DNA of 37,059 nt from Seison nebaliae (taxonomy: Eukaryota; Rotifera; Pararotatoria; Seisonacea; Seisonidae): NCBI GenBank assembly GCA_023231475.1, contig JALJEE010000752.1:1-37059 (forward strand), written 5' to 3'. A program made the position numbers and the translations under genes. Shown piece by piece: positions 1 to 13,121 of this stretch. Every line of letters begins with the position of its first letter. The first letter of the stretch is position 1. Below the pieces are notes generated by a model that worked only from the letters and a program-made list of their open reading frames with translations, was not told where the DNA came from and made no database searches.

Positions 1-329
1 GTGAATTCCTCTTGGAAGATTTGAAATTAGAGTGAAATCCTCTCCGAAAAACTAAAAATAGAGTGAATTCCTCTCCGAAATCCTCAAATTTGGGTGAATT
101 CCTCTCCGAAAAACTACTTTTGGGTGAATTCCTCTCCGAAAAACTACTTTTGGGTGAATTCCTCTCCGAAAGCATCTTTTTGGGTGAATTCCGCTCCGAA
201 AAATATTTTACAAGGGGACCAGTCCAGTGAATTCCGCTCCGATATTTGAGTGAATTCCTCTCCGAAAATGAGAAACAGGGTGAATTCCCCCATAAGGTGA
301 ATACCGCTCCGGGATTCCGCAATCCTTCC
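1..329. repeat. Degenerate ~30 bp minisatellite
   Basis: About eleven copies start with a GTGAATTCC-type core at 1, 32, 63, 94, 124, 154, 184, 227, 250, 280 and 297, so the period is mostly 30-31 bp. The best-kept part of each unit is GTGAATTCC(T/G)CTCCGA. The following ~14 bases vary, except that the units at 94 and 124 are identical. Copies decay at the right edge. The array begins at base 1 and probably continues upstream of the window. A 31 bp period does not keep a reading frame, so it is probably noncoding. Confidence 0.9.
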
Positions 330-1636
330 AACAGAGGAAAATATTTACGATAAGACGTTGAATTGTAACACTATAAAATTTTGAACTTTCTATAATGACT
401 TCTAAATTTATTTGGAAAAATATTTTTCCGTGCGTATTATGGAGTAACTAGACGAAAATGTCCTAATCAAATTGTAAAGTGTTAATCATCTACATTGTAA
501 ATTACCATTTGTTGTAATTCCTTTCATAAGTATAGAAAATGTAGATCTTATTATTCAATCAACCAAATTGTCAACAGCTTATGCCGATAAGCAGAGGAGC
601 ATTGTTAGATGAATTCGGTGCGTTGAATTAAATAGTTAGGAAATTAGTTTTATTGCTTCTCTAGATCGGTATAACAACTTTTTCTTGTTATAGGATTGAA
701 GATATTAAGTTTATTACTACAATAAATTTTCTACTCGCAACTCATTCAAATTATTAAAATTTTCTTTTCAATTTTCTATATAAAAACATTTCTTTCTCTC
801 CACTTCATCATTTGATATATGACACCTATGACTATTTTATCTGTTTAATCCTTCGTTGTCAACTTCGTTTGCCCAATCACTAGTTTTAATTGAATTAAGC
901 TAATGGAGAAATTTTTTAAATATTTTGATTTAAAAACGGTTTGATTTTTTAAATTTTAAAACGGTTATTAAAATTGAAAGAATTGTTAATTTTGTGGTTC
1001 TTAGATAGTTAGAAAATAAAAAGAAATTATATTAAAAATTAATACTTGTTAAGAGACCAGAGGTAAAAAATGAAAGACAAATGTACAATCAAGGATAAAG
1101 TAAGATATTCTGTGCATTACGCTGTAAACGTAAGCGCAAGCTACGCAGATGTATGTCCTGCACAGCCGACTTGATTAACGTTATTTGAACGTTCAATAAA
1201 TAAATTACTCATCGGTATAAAATCTATAGGAACAGTCGAGGGGAACTATAGAAGAATTATATGGGAGTTTTCGAACAAATCTTCCTATCACTCAGTGGAG
1301 AATTATTCTAAACAATAATTCTGTTTGTGAAATGTCTTAGAAAGAAATTAGCATCAATTCTCTACAATAAAATAATCGAGGACATATTATTGAATGTCTG
1401 ACAGACATTGTGTGTTATGGATGTTCATACAGATGGAAATGAAGAAGAATGAAGACGGTGGGAAGTGAGTTGAAGAATAAATAATTGAATTGTAAATCAA
1501 ATGAATATGACATGTATAATGATAGTGTTAGAGGCTGGATATTAAATGTTATAAATAATAGAAACTGAATTATATGGAATTGGAAGTAAATAAAATAAAC
1601 ATTTTTCCAATTTCATGATCATTGAGGTAATGCTTT
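330..1636. other. Intergenic, AT-rich, no gene seen
   Basis: I find no supported gene. Two short perfect hairpins are visible: 683-705 (TATAACAA with a 7-base loop) and 1299-1322 (AGAATTATT with a 6-base loop). A 34-codon ORF at 1070-1174 (+) has more G+C than its surroundings, but an in-frame stop lies just upstream, and nothing supports it as a gene. The right end should include the 3' UTR of the TBCEL gene, which runs leftward. Confidence 0.6.
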
Positions 1637-3935
1637 TCAAGAGAAGTCTAATTGACGACAACACCGTTTCTTCTTCAAATTCTTTTGAGACGAATTTAAT
1701 TGCGTATTCAAATTCTCCTTGAAATTATTCGCGCTCAAATCGCTTGGTAAACCTTTTCGTCTTACATCCACGCTCTTACTTCTACTTGAATGTTCTTCTG
1801 AATTCGATTGCTTCTTCAAAATGTTCAAGCTTGTCTCCTCGTTCAAAGGGAACGGAATGTTTTCCATTTCGTAGATAGCTTCGGGAATTTTCATAGCTTT
1901 AATTTCTGCTCTCGGACTCTCCAGTACATCAGTGGCACTCCAGACCATGTTCGTCTTATTTGAACGGGTGGTAGGTGAAACGTCTAACTTCAATGGTAAT
2001 CTCACTACCACAGCCAATGAGTAATTGGTGAAAAAGAGTGAGGAGATGGTTCGATTCTTCAATTGATTAACTTCGATTTCGTTACGATGTAATCCCAACT
2101 AGAATGAATAATTGAATAAAAGAAATGATGAAGTAAATCGTATGGAGAATTTGATGAACCTTGTAAGTTTGCTCATCCAAATAATAGAGTTTTAATGATT
2201 CACTCATTATTCCCAAATAGCCTTTGTTCATCAAATACAAGTTACACATTGGAAGTAATTCATTCGCACGAAATTCGAAAATTGTCCACAAATTATTAAT
2301 TTGACATGGACGTGTAATCTCTAAGAAATTATCGAGATCCTTCACATCCGGCACGTTAGAGAAGTCGTCAATGAAACCGATGCGAATGCTAAACGTGACC
2401 ATTTCACTCTTATCGAACCGAATATCAACCAGATCGGGAACATTACCAAATATGGACGTCAGATCGTAATACCTGGGAAATGAGACAACTATTAAAAGTT
2501 TTAGAGGAGAAAAAATAATGAAACAAATTTGGTTTTTCTTCAACATATTTATATTTGCGGACGAATGCTCGTTGATTATCAATTATAGATCCTTCATCAT
2601 ATAATGTCCCATTAATATTCAATGGCAAGTTTGGCTTATATAATCTTGGAATGGCTTCAATCCAATATTCTTCCGGTTCCATATTCTATCAATCAACTCA
2701 AGTTGGAGAGAAAGAATTTTAAATTAAACCTTAAATATGGGTAATTTTAACATAAAGAATCGTTGACAAAATGGAAATAATAGTCGAATATTATCCAATT
2801 CGTTGAAGTCATAAATTGGAGTGTTTGATAAGGAAAGACTTTCCACATTCTCAAAAATTTTCCTGCCCTCTTCATATTCCTGTCCACACAATCCATATGA
2901 ACCGACGTTTACATTAGCTATAGTTGTTTGAATAGAAAATTATTAAAGGGAAAGTAAAAAGAATCATCTCACCAATACACAATTGTCGAAGATTGGGGAA
3001 AGCTTTGCCTAATCGAAGAACATCTTCCACACGTTCAATCGGATTATCAGTAAAGTAGAGACACTGGATATTGTTGTGGACGAATTCATTGTCGAATGTA
3101 ACTTGACGATAACCATTTAAGGAAAGATGTAAATCTATCAAGCTGTTATTGAAACAAATTGAGAAAATGAGATTAGATTGATAATCTTTAGCAATTAGAT
3201 GAATTCAAATTTACTTGTTAGAAAACTCAGAATGTGTTTGTTAGATATGAAAATTAGTTTAAGAATTATTAACCTTGGTAGATGTGAGACGACTAATTCG
3301 ATAGTACTTAACGGAACGAAACAGGAATTGAGAACCAATTCTCTCAATCTGATATTGGCATTGAAGGACGGTATGTGTAATGGAGATAATAATAATTCAT
3401 CTTCTAAAACATCCTCTACCTTCTTCAATCGGTATGAATCATTTCCTTTCATCACATGATCCAACTGTCGAGATCTGGTGCGAGGTGACGATTCATTCGA
3501 CGACGGCGATGAGGAGGAGGAAGATGTCGTTTTTGGACTGGAATTGGAATCAAGAAACGATCTCTCAATTTTCTCTTCACATCCACACACCATTTTTGGG
3601 AGACGATTCGCACTTAAATTTAATGAAAGTAAATTGGGGAGACAGTTCAATAGTTTGTAGACATCTTCCCATCGACAAATGTCGTTACAAGCCAAATCGA
3701 GTTGAACGCAATTCTTACAAATCTTCTTCAATTGCTCACTATCACCTACACAATTGATACTCTTATTAATGAGAACGATAAGTTTGGGTAGATGAGGCAT
3801 TGGCAAATACATGATTGATACGAAAGGATTCTCTTGTAACTCATCATCAGTCATCACATACTTCTCCGTTATCATATCAATTATTGATATCTGTTTATTC
3901 TCCTCCGTTTTACTTCTTTCTACTTCCTCATTCAT
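1637..3935 (-). CDS. TBCEL: Tubulin-specific chaperone cofactor E-like protein
   Basis: Six exons join in frame to 651 residues: 3274-3935, 2973-3142, 2730-2917, 2525-2685, 2160-2472 and 1637-2098. Introns are 131, 55, 44, 52 and 61 bp. TBCEL proteins bind and destabilise tubulin; the fly orthologue (mulet) acts in sperm development. Visible are leucine-rich repeats with the family wording (QLDLACNDICRWEDVYKLL; LYFTDNPIERVEDVLRLG; FPNLRQL), no CAP-Gly domain (which separates it from TBCE), the linker around RAFVRKYKYVEE, and a ubiquitin-like domain at about 400-515. Compared with the ~424-residue vertebrate protein it has an extra serine-rich insert at about 115-193 and a polar tail of ~130 residues ending in basic KKKRCCRQ. 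The start is the first Met of the opening exon. Family identity is firm; the exact splice sites are inferred from frame and homology. Confidence 0.88.
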
Positions 3936-4407
3936 TTCTTCGACGATTCTCGTTTATTATTCAATTGTTCTTAGCGATTTCGAGGAAATTATTGTCATCT
4001 ATCAGCTGTGAAAGTAGTCTAGCGGAAAATTGAAAGTGGAATTATAAAGGAGAAAAATGGAGAAATATTTCTTTGCCAAAACTGTTTTCATGAGCCACCC
4101 TAAAGATTGTGTTAGACACTGAACATGTCTCAACGGAAATTTGAAAGAGAAAAACGAATTCGTCATCGTCGACGCACTAAATAAAATTATAAAACTCGAG
4201 ATGACAATGCAATCGGAGAGGTCATATATACGAATAGGATGTTTATTTGTGAGTGGTTCGAATGGTGAAGAGAGTGAATGTATGAGTCACATTTATATAG
4301 AAAATGGACGACATATATGAAGAATTGGAAATTTAACATTTTCTTCTTCTCAACTGACTATATAGTTGCACATTTTTCATTTTTTGTATAGCAACGACTT
4401 GCGGTTG

Positions 4408-4421
4408 GTTGTCATGGTTAC
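4408..4421 (-). promoter_or_regulatory. X-box-like (RFX) motif upstream of TBCEL
   Basis: On the minus strand it reads GTAACCATGACAAC, which fits the RFX consensus GTNRCC - short spacer - GRNAAC. It lies ~470 bp upstream of the TBCEL start codon, on the same strand. It overlaps a second inverted pair GGTTAC/GTAACC at 4416-4434. RFX factors drive ciliary genes in many animals. Occupancy here is inference. Confidence 0.4.
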
Positions 4422-4633
4422 CGTTGCTGTAACCAAATGAATTTCATTCTTTGCTTCTCAACCACAACCACAAGCTCTTTTGTTTGATCTAAAAATATTT
4501 TTATTTTTTCTATTCTTTTAATCAGTTGATATACATTTAACACTTCACTAATTTGTTATTGGATAGTTCTATTCTTCTGTTCATTTCAATAATACTCCGT
4601 CTTTTATTAAGTTTCTTTGAATCCTTCTTCAAA

Positions 4634-4669
4634 TCTCTTTCTCTCTCTCTATCCCTCTCTCTCTCTCTG
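4634..4669. repeat. (TC)n microsatellite
   Basis: Near-pure CT dinucleotide run. On the minus strand it gives an artefactual Arg/Glu repeat in a 69-codon ORF (4537-4746), which I do not regard as a gene. Confidence 0.85.
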
Positions 4670-6670
4670 TTATTCACCGTTTTCCTAATCCTTTGCAATG
4701 GAAGTCGCATTTTCTCATAAATATGGTGTTGCATCTCCTTCACCAATCAAGATATCGAATGGAATGAAAGTGTCCACTGGTCTTCACATGAGTTTGTAGG
4801 CCGAACATCCTAAGAATTTGAATCAGGAGAGTAGTGTAAACAAGGAAGAAATTTTAATTAGACTGAAAAATGGTTGTTATCATCAGATTCTAGTGATATG
4901 ACAATGGCATTATCAGTTGTGAATCACAACTTGTGATGAACGTTTGCAATTAATATACCATGAATCGCATTACGTCGAAAGAAAAATGATTTGGTTCCGT
5001 TCGACTAATGAAGACTTCTAATGAAATTGCTTTAAATTGTATGCCTCATATTCGCCTTCAGAGATATGATATCGTAAAATTAATAAAACTTTTAATCATT
5101 CGTAGAAACGGAGGAAGGGAGAGGGGAAAGAGAGCGGGTAAGGGCGTGATGAGAAAGGAGAGAAACACGAAATAAATTAGATGAAATTCACTAATTTCCC
5201 ATAAAAAAAGAAGAAAGAGAATAAAAACAATTCTTTCAATAATTTACCGCCTGATACGACATTGAAAAATGTTTAATTTATTAAATGAACGACAGATGTC
5301 GAAATCATTCATTGATATGACATGGAAAGGCTTATTCTGTGCTAGTGACAACAATTATGTGTGTTTGTCGAATTTGAAATGAAATTTTGATGAATAGGTG
5401 GAATAGAATTTTAATAAGTTATAATCAAAATAATTGGAGATAATTAATAGAAGAATAATTAGAGAATACGAATAAATCAACAAGAAGACATCACAAGAGA
5501 ATGTACAAGAAATAATAATAATGAAGTGGGGAGGGAGAAGGTTGGAGAATGAAAGGCGAAGGAATGTTGACGAAGATAAAGGTGTGGAAGATGTGTGAGA
5601 GGAATTACCAACAGATGATACAACTCACATAAGATGATCACATAACATTGTCAATGATAATGATGATTTAATCATCTGATATTAAAAATTGTAGAGTAAC
5701 AGTTGATAAGTTACTACAAACTCATCGTAGTTATCACTATTCTCCGTCTTATTTACATAATACTATGTAATACCATATGAAAGCATGTCTTGTCTATATC
5801 CTCTATATAATGCATTGAATGTAAAATTGGAAGAATATTTATGAGATAAATAAATGTGAGACTGCAGATAAATAAATTAGACATATAAATCTCCAATTTT
5901 ATTCGAATGAACAAAGTTCGAGTAATTGTTAACAAGGTGAAACACTACTAATTTGATTTGTCTTCGACATCCATTGACACCTCCCTGCCTTCTCATTTAC
6001 CAACCAGTCCTCACTGATATGACTAATAAACATATGAAGATTAAGCAATAGCTCCTCATCTCCAAATGGAATATTTGAACTGGAAAATTTGTTGTAGTAA
6101 TCACATTGATTATTGTTGGACAGAAAGAAGTTAGAAAACAAAAAAAATACAACAATCGTCCAATAACGTTAAAAATGATTATTTTAACTATTCCGTAAAA
6201 TTATATCAAGAAATCATTAAAAGAGTAGTAATATATAATTAGTTTTAGATAATAGAATACATCAGTTCAATTAATAATTATTCTCATTTCCAGTTACTCA
6301 ATCAATTTCATTATAATGAAGTCATGTATGGGAACACTTGATGATGGTACGCTTAGCACGAAAAGTCCAATAAATGGTCGCGGGCGATAGTGATGGACCA
6401 TTACATAATGGCATCTGCTAATAATACAATTGCGGAATAACAGGACTTTCTAACATATTTACTGATTTACATCTAAACACTTTCACCGACTAGAACACAT
6501 TTTATCCCCTACCTTTCCTTTTGATTTCATAGCTCCATCTTCCCTTGTCCATCAAAACTTTGCCGTAATCTTACGGAATGACACTTCCCTTCCCTACAGG
6601 ATGAACTAATACACCCAATATACACAGCACCTCCTAATAAAAAGAGACGAACTTATTTTTGGTCGCTCTT

Positions 6671-6770
6671 AATATATATAATATATATTAATATAAATAC
6701 AAAATATATATGCTTCTCAAATACATTGATAATTTGGTAATTTATTTGATATATATATTTTATTTGATAT
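6671..6770. repeat. AT-rich simple repeat
   Basis: Long runs of TA dinucleotides and ATATATTT words, with almost no G or C. Confidence 0.7.
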
Positions 6771-6811
6771 ATTTCCCCTCCAAACATCTCTTCCTTATTC
6801 CACTCCATATT

Positions 6812-7126
6812 AACCAAATATCGGATTGGTAGGACAGATTGTAACCCTATATAAAAATTTTGAACCGGACAATTCTCGGCCCAAAGTTAGGACAGTTCTC
6901 GTTCTATTTTTTGTCGGATTGAGAATCGTCTTAAAAGTTCTGTCCATCAAAAATATTTCACAACTGTCAAAAAATGAAAAATATAAATTAAGAAATGTTG
7001 TTTCGTTCCGGAGAGGTTGAGAACTGTCCAAAAATTAGAACAATAGGTTGAGAACTGTCCAAACAAATAAAAAACACAAGTTGAAAACTGTCCTAACATT
7101 ACAATTTGTCCGATTACCAAATATCG
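6812..7126. mobile_element. Foldback / MITE-like noncoding element (~315 bp)
   Basis: Both ends carry ACCAAATATCG. GGACAGATTGTAA near the left end (about 6832-6844) is the complement, with one mismatch, of TTACAATTTGTCC near the right end (7099-7111). The inside holds repeated GAGAACTGTCC words: three forward copies in the right part (about 7018, 7049 and 7082) and at least two reverse-complement copies on the left (about 6865 and 6889). The whole can therefore fold into an imperfect hairpin. No transposase ORF is present. A nonautonomous DNA element or foldback repeat is the simplest reading; target-site duplication is unclear. Confidence 0.45.
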
Positions 7127-10100
7127 AACAGCGCAATTTGTGCTCTTGTTTGTGAGCGTGTGATTACTGATATTAATGGAATTTATCCGAAGATAACTTC
7201 CCAAGTTCTTTTCAATGGCTTAAAAGCGTCTGCTTGCTAGTTACATCTTGAACCTTAATTTCCAAAGAACCATATTGTATGATACAAAGCAACATAGTAT
7301 GAAATATACGAGTCAATAACTAAATATATAGTCTGAAATATAAATATAACTAATCTGAAAAAAATAGTTATATTGTATATATAGGAATATTAAATTTTAC
7401 TTATACGTTGTTAGAATTTACAATTAATTTTCATTATCATTTTTCTCCAAGAATTATGATTATCGGTTAAAATAGAGACGATTTCCGCGCAGTCATGAAT
7501 TTATATCAGTAAATTGTTCCGTTAAACATTTCGGGAATAATCGATATGGAATGAAAAGAATAAATTACTAACGTAAGAATGATAGATAACAGTATAGAAG
7601 ATGTGGAATTGAATTGACATGTGAAATATTAATTACTTTATTTTTTCTTAATCCGTTAAATAAATTTTTAATTTACGTATTGTTTTCTTCTTTTAAATTT
7701 ATCTTTAAGTGATCGCAAATAATATAATATGATACATAAGTAATCATTAAATATAAAGAATTATAATCCAAATCAAATTAAGAACGAAGGATTTGCTAAT
7801 TTTATAAATATATATCGTACCATATGGTCCTTTTCCTGCAGTTCTTCCGTCCATGTCTTTTTGTCCCATAGTTTTTACCCATTTCCTGTTAAGATCGTCA
7901 ATTGCAACATTTGTTTTTTTCTGCCAGAAACCGTTCATGAAATTTCTCGTACATTTGTTACTTTTTTTATGCAATTTATCTTATCGTTCCCAAACGGAAT
8001 TTTGAGACATGTTCGATAAATATTGGTACCTATCATCCATCGGCATAAAAATAAACGTAATTGATCGATCTTAAATTTCTAATTAATTTTAAATAAATTC
8101 ATTTAATTTCGTTAAGTTCGAATCAAATGTTAAAGGAAATTTAAAATTGTTGTAGAATCTACCATTTGTAGACGATAGTCGAATGATAAAAATTAAAGGA
8201 TAAAATTCTCATACTTTTACTGGGGTCTAGGTATGATTTGGAATTAATTCCTTTCAAATTCAAATAAAAATGTTTCTTTGTTAGATAAATAAGGTAAACT
8301 TTTATGTCATAAATGCATAATGGATACCATAAATCTTATACACATATATATATTATAATATATGTATTATATAGATGATATTCAAAGTTAATTTTTTAAG
8401 AACTATAATGTGGATGTATATTTGACTGAATTCCGATATCATCTGTTAATTTAACATTTAAATTTATCAAAAAATAGATGGAAAAATATTTTCATTACAT
8501 TTTTTTTGCAGGAATGCGCTTTTTTTCTGAGACGTAAACGATTCCTAAGTGATATATTCGAACGATAAAATGAACTGATATAAAAGCTAATTTCTATTTG
8601 CTATTCTACTGATGAGAGTAGAATCTATTCATTTAGCAAATAATAGTTAATCGGGAAAAGAAACTTTACTCATTTCTCATAACATGCACTCACGTCAGAT
8701 TTGAAATGATTATTAAATGCTGTTTATATGATAAGGTGTTATCTCTCAATGTCACTTGTAGATGATGTGGAACTGATCATCAGTTTTCTTCGAAATCATT
8801 TTCGTTGAACTGTGATGATGGAACGAATCGTTCTCAAGGAGAAATTGGAGAAGGATGGTGGATGAAATAGTCAATGGAATCCAGTTGAATAATTTTTAAT
8901 GTTAGTTTCAAAATCATAACTTTATTCAAGTTTCTCTTCCGAAAATGAGAAAGATGAAATTGTTTGTTGAATTGCATATGTCATATTCGTCCATCACTTG
9001 GATGATAATTCGAAGAATTATGGAGATATATGTCACCTCATATGTCGCTATGGAGGAAATTTGTGAGATCATATATTCGTACGATTTTAGAAAGAGAAAT
9101 CCAACATGGAACAATCGATTCCATGTGAGCAAGCGTATTGAGCTCAATTCGGATATACTTATATGTGCAACAGATTGATGTTTATATTAGTCGAAGAAAA
9201 ATTCCTCACTCCGATACACATTCGATTCGTTCGGTCGCGCTAATAAGAATTATTCTTTCAGCTTTCGGCAGTCAGACGAATGGGAGCATCCGAATAAAAT
9301 TAATCGATCGTCTCAATAAAATGTGCATTATCGTACAGCTGGATAGTAGAAGGGTTGGGTGGATGTGGAAAGAGGAAGAAACAGCGAAGATAATGATAAA
9401 CCATCATCATTCCTTACGGATTAATATTGTCACCATATGAACAGTAAACAAATTTCGAATAAAAATGAAATTGATCAGAAAATAATATAAAACGATTTCT
9501 TCCTCCTCATTTTCCCATAATGTTTTCCCAATTCCATTTTCCCAAGAAAAAAACATTCAACAATTATTATTATGAAAGGCATATCTCATTAAAACTTCTA
9601 ATTATTATCATATGACAGTTCTTCATTCTCCTTATGGTATTCCTTCCCATGATTAATTCCTTTCTTTCCTATTCTATTCGATTAACTAATTTAGGTTGGC
9701 TGTTGGTTGGCAAAGGTTGTTTGACCTAGAAAATATGCAAACAACACTCTGTCCTCTCAACAACATTTCTTCATTTACACTCAACATACAGATGAAACAG
9801 ATGATTACTAAATAGAACATTTAACCTCATCCAAATTTCGTTCATCAAATTATTTGTTGCACAAAATATTTCTCATCTCTATTCAATTGATACACCGGAT
9901 ACTCTTGTAAATTCTTAATGAATAAAAGCTATTCCGTGTTGTCTCAATACTCTAAGGATCCATCGACTAGTGGATTTCACGATTCTCTCTTAATTCGATA
10001 CTGATAATTGTCAAAAGGAGAAGAGGATAAAGACAAAACGAAAGATGATTAAAAGTCGCGAGTATAATAAATATAATCGATTGACAAATTAATCTGTTTT

Positions 10101-13100
10101 TCAATCATCTCACTAGGACAATTGAATTATAAGGAACAATATATGAAAGTCATCAATTCAACGATATATAACACAATCAAATCGGTAAACGAATGACAGG
10201 AAATGAATAAACAATTATCAATTAAATTATACGATTCCCCATTATTCTAACCATAATGATTTATGAAGAGGTTACACATAATATAACAAGAAAGAAAACA
10301 TTGAAGAATTAGAGAAATTTCTTTTTCTTCATTCCAATTTCATTAAATACTTAAGAAAGAAATTTTCTCAATTCTCATAAAAAAAATGTTGTCTAGTTTT
10401 CCTTCTGTCCATGAAATGGATGATTTTTATCTAATACTTTTCATCTGTCGTTCTTTCTCATACGTCAGTAATGGTTAAGAAACATGTGATATTTTTATGA
10501 ATTTTAACAATGATTACCATAGGGAGAAAGTTAATAGAGATAGAATAAGTTAATTTAATAATATTTCCTTTCCCCTCATATCCTGTTCATCAGCATTTTC
10601 CATCAACTTATCTATCTATATGCAGTTTGATATCCACTGGGAATCCTTCTTTCTCCAATATCCCTTCACATTTCCTCTATCGTTTTTCAGAGCTCGACGA
10701 TTAAATTTCCATTTCTCTCCTCAATCATGTTGGATTGTATTTGAAACAAGTTCTCCGAAATTTTTTCTTTTTCCATTCATTGTAAAACGAAAATTTATAT
10801 AACTTTCACTTATCCACCACTCTAATATTACCTTTCTGCAGTATACATCCATATGTTACAACCGACGTATTAGACGAACGCTGTCTTGTTCCCATAAATG
10901 TAATTATTATCTTGTCTTCGCACATCTACTACAATTTCCTATTTTCGTTTTCCGACATATTCTTCTTCTGACTAACAAATTGACCGAATCTCATTTCTTT
11001 CCTTTCTACTTACAAATTTCTAGGTATTCTCTCTATTTTTGTTCTAAATTATTCTTACGGACTATCTAGGTATTTGTAGGTTAACCTCATTAATAACAGG
11101 TGTCTATAGGAGTTCATAGTGAAGCTTATGTGCTTAATCATAAGTAAGCTTAGAAGTTATGTGAGAGTTATAAATTCCGAGAGGTATGTGGGTTTCATAT
11201 CTCCTTCCTTTTTATCAAATGTCCCACATACCCCTTTGGATACATACCTCCTCGCCATTTTGGATGATTATGTATGAAATTCACTTAAAAGTAAAACAAA
11301 TTCAAACTGAAATGCTCAGAAATTTCTTTCTATTGATCCATTCTTTACTCTATCTGAAATTATTTCGGAATTTCTGAAATTCTCAATTTTTGGACGAATA
11401 TTTGGACGTCTATCGATATTACTTTGTATGTTCCTTAAACACTTAAGGATTATACTGCGACGGGTAGGAATCTTATTTGAAACAGTTCCTGTAAAGAGTT
11501 GTCTTTTTTTCTTCATAATTTAGCCTGCGGGGATATATAGAGAAAAATTTATTTTTACAATAAATTTAAGATTTCGGCTTGAAAGTATTATAACTGTAGA
11601 ACTTGAAAGTGGCTATCTAAGAATGCCATTTCAAGTAATTTAGTTTGGAAATAAAAATAGACACGCTAAAAAAATTGAATTTTTTGAAAAAAAAAACAAA
11701 AAATAATGCTTCCAATTCTTAAATTTTATAACGTACGTAATTTTCAGAAATTAAACCACGTAAAATTATCGATAATAAATTAAAATATTTTAATTCACAC
11801 TCAACAATTCCCAATTTGAGAAAACTTATCGATGATAAAATGATTCAACGAATATTCCTTTAAATTTTCCGCATAATCATTTTTTTGGAAAGACTTATAT
11901 GTGACCGGAAATATAAAACATGTTCACAACCCAATTATTTTTCCTTTTGAATAACTAGTATAATATTCCTTACCACTTTTTCCAATGGTGCATAAATCTG
12001 ATATTCGTTTTTCATCATCATTTCATAATGAGTTAGGTAAATTCCACTTATACAAAAACGAGAAAAGTTTATGATAATCAATTTTAAATGATCCAATGTC
12101 TAAAGAATATTGTGATCGCTCATAAGAAGAATACTCGATTACAACAACAAATGAATTGATTAACTACTTGAAATAGAAATAGCGATTAGCATTAAAATGG
12201 ATTATTAAATTATTCTGCAATAAGATCGCCTGAAGAACCATCACTTATAATGACAATATTGATGCATTATTATTTATTTATTTCTTAATATTTATTTAAC
12301 GGAACGTACAATGGTGAGAGTATAGAAATGAATGAGCTTTGCCAAAAAACTACTCACAGAGAAAAAATTAGAGGAAAATAACATTTCGACGGATATAAAC
12401 AGACTGATCATGGATCGTGATTGAAAAACTCTCGATTTTTGCGACAATGAATATTTAGAATATATATACTCTTTCAAGTCAGTATATCTCTATCAAGTAT
12501 ATCTCTTTCAAAAATGAACAAAAGAAAAGTCAGAAGAAGAAAGAAATCGTCAAACAAGAAAATTTGATCGAGGTATGAGTTATAGTCGGGTAACACCTGT
12601 AGTGTTCATAATCTACCACATTTTTTTTCTGTTTTAATTCGATCCATAATATATTTATGGAATCAAAATGAATTATCTAGTGAAGGAAAGAAAATTGTCT
12701 AGTGATTTATATTTCTTCCTAATTATTCATTCGTAATCCAATTCATCTTCAATGAAATTCCTTAGGATATCGATTTTGGCCAGTATTAATCATTTTTTCC
12801 ATTATCTTCTTATTATCTTATACACTTGGATTAATGTGCATCCTTCTCTCTCACATGCACATACCCACATTGGGGAGAAGGTATATGGATTGAACATGAG
12901 TTTATTTCTCTCACAAATAATCTTCAGATAATTGGAAGCTATCTTGTTTTCTCTTTCATTCTTCCTACTCGTTGTCTCTCATAATTAGTTGGTCGTGATT
13001 CATATCAATTTTCAAGTATTTTCCCAAGATTAATTTTCCAATGACTTCTCAAATGAAAATTTCTTATCTATAATTGTCAAATGTCTGCCTATTTTCCACA

Positions 13101-13103
13101 AAC

Positions 13104-13121
13104 GACTAACGATCGTTAGTC
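13104..13121. other. 18 bp perfect palindrome with a third half-site
   Basis: GACTAACGA is followed directly by its exact complement, and a further direct ACTAACGAT begins at 13123. Three half-sites in 28 bp resembles a dimeric transcription-factor site. The TAAC core is Myb-like, but the match is imperfect. Its function is not known. Confidence 0.45.

Noticed and set aside
1-329. CRISPR-like look (repeats with variable spacers)
   Set aside because: The period is ~30 bp with a ~16 bp core, spacing is irregular (17-43), two units are identical throughout, and the context is animal DNA. A minisatellite explains it.
4240-4280. tRNA-like GGTTCGAAT word and other B-box-like words
   Set aside because: No matching A box or cloverleaf could be drawn here or at similar words elsewhere in the window.
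4537-4746. 69-codon minus ORF with Arg/Glu repeats
   Set aside because: The repeat is only the translation of a CT dinucleotide run; there is no domain and no join to other exons.
5929-6141. 70-codon minus ORF that reads somewhat gene-like
   Set aside because: An acceptor-like CCAG is present, but no partner exon within normal intron distance and no family match.
8926-9440. Overlapping ORFs on both strands
   Set aside because: Both strands stay open in the same stretch, composition is ordinary, and no domain or splice partner was found.
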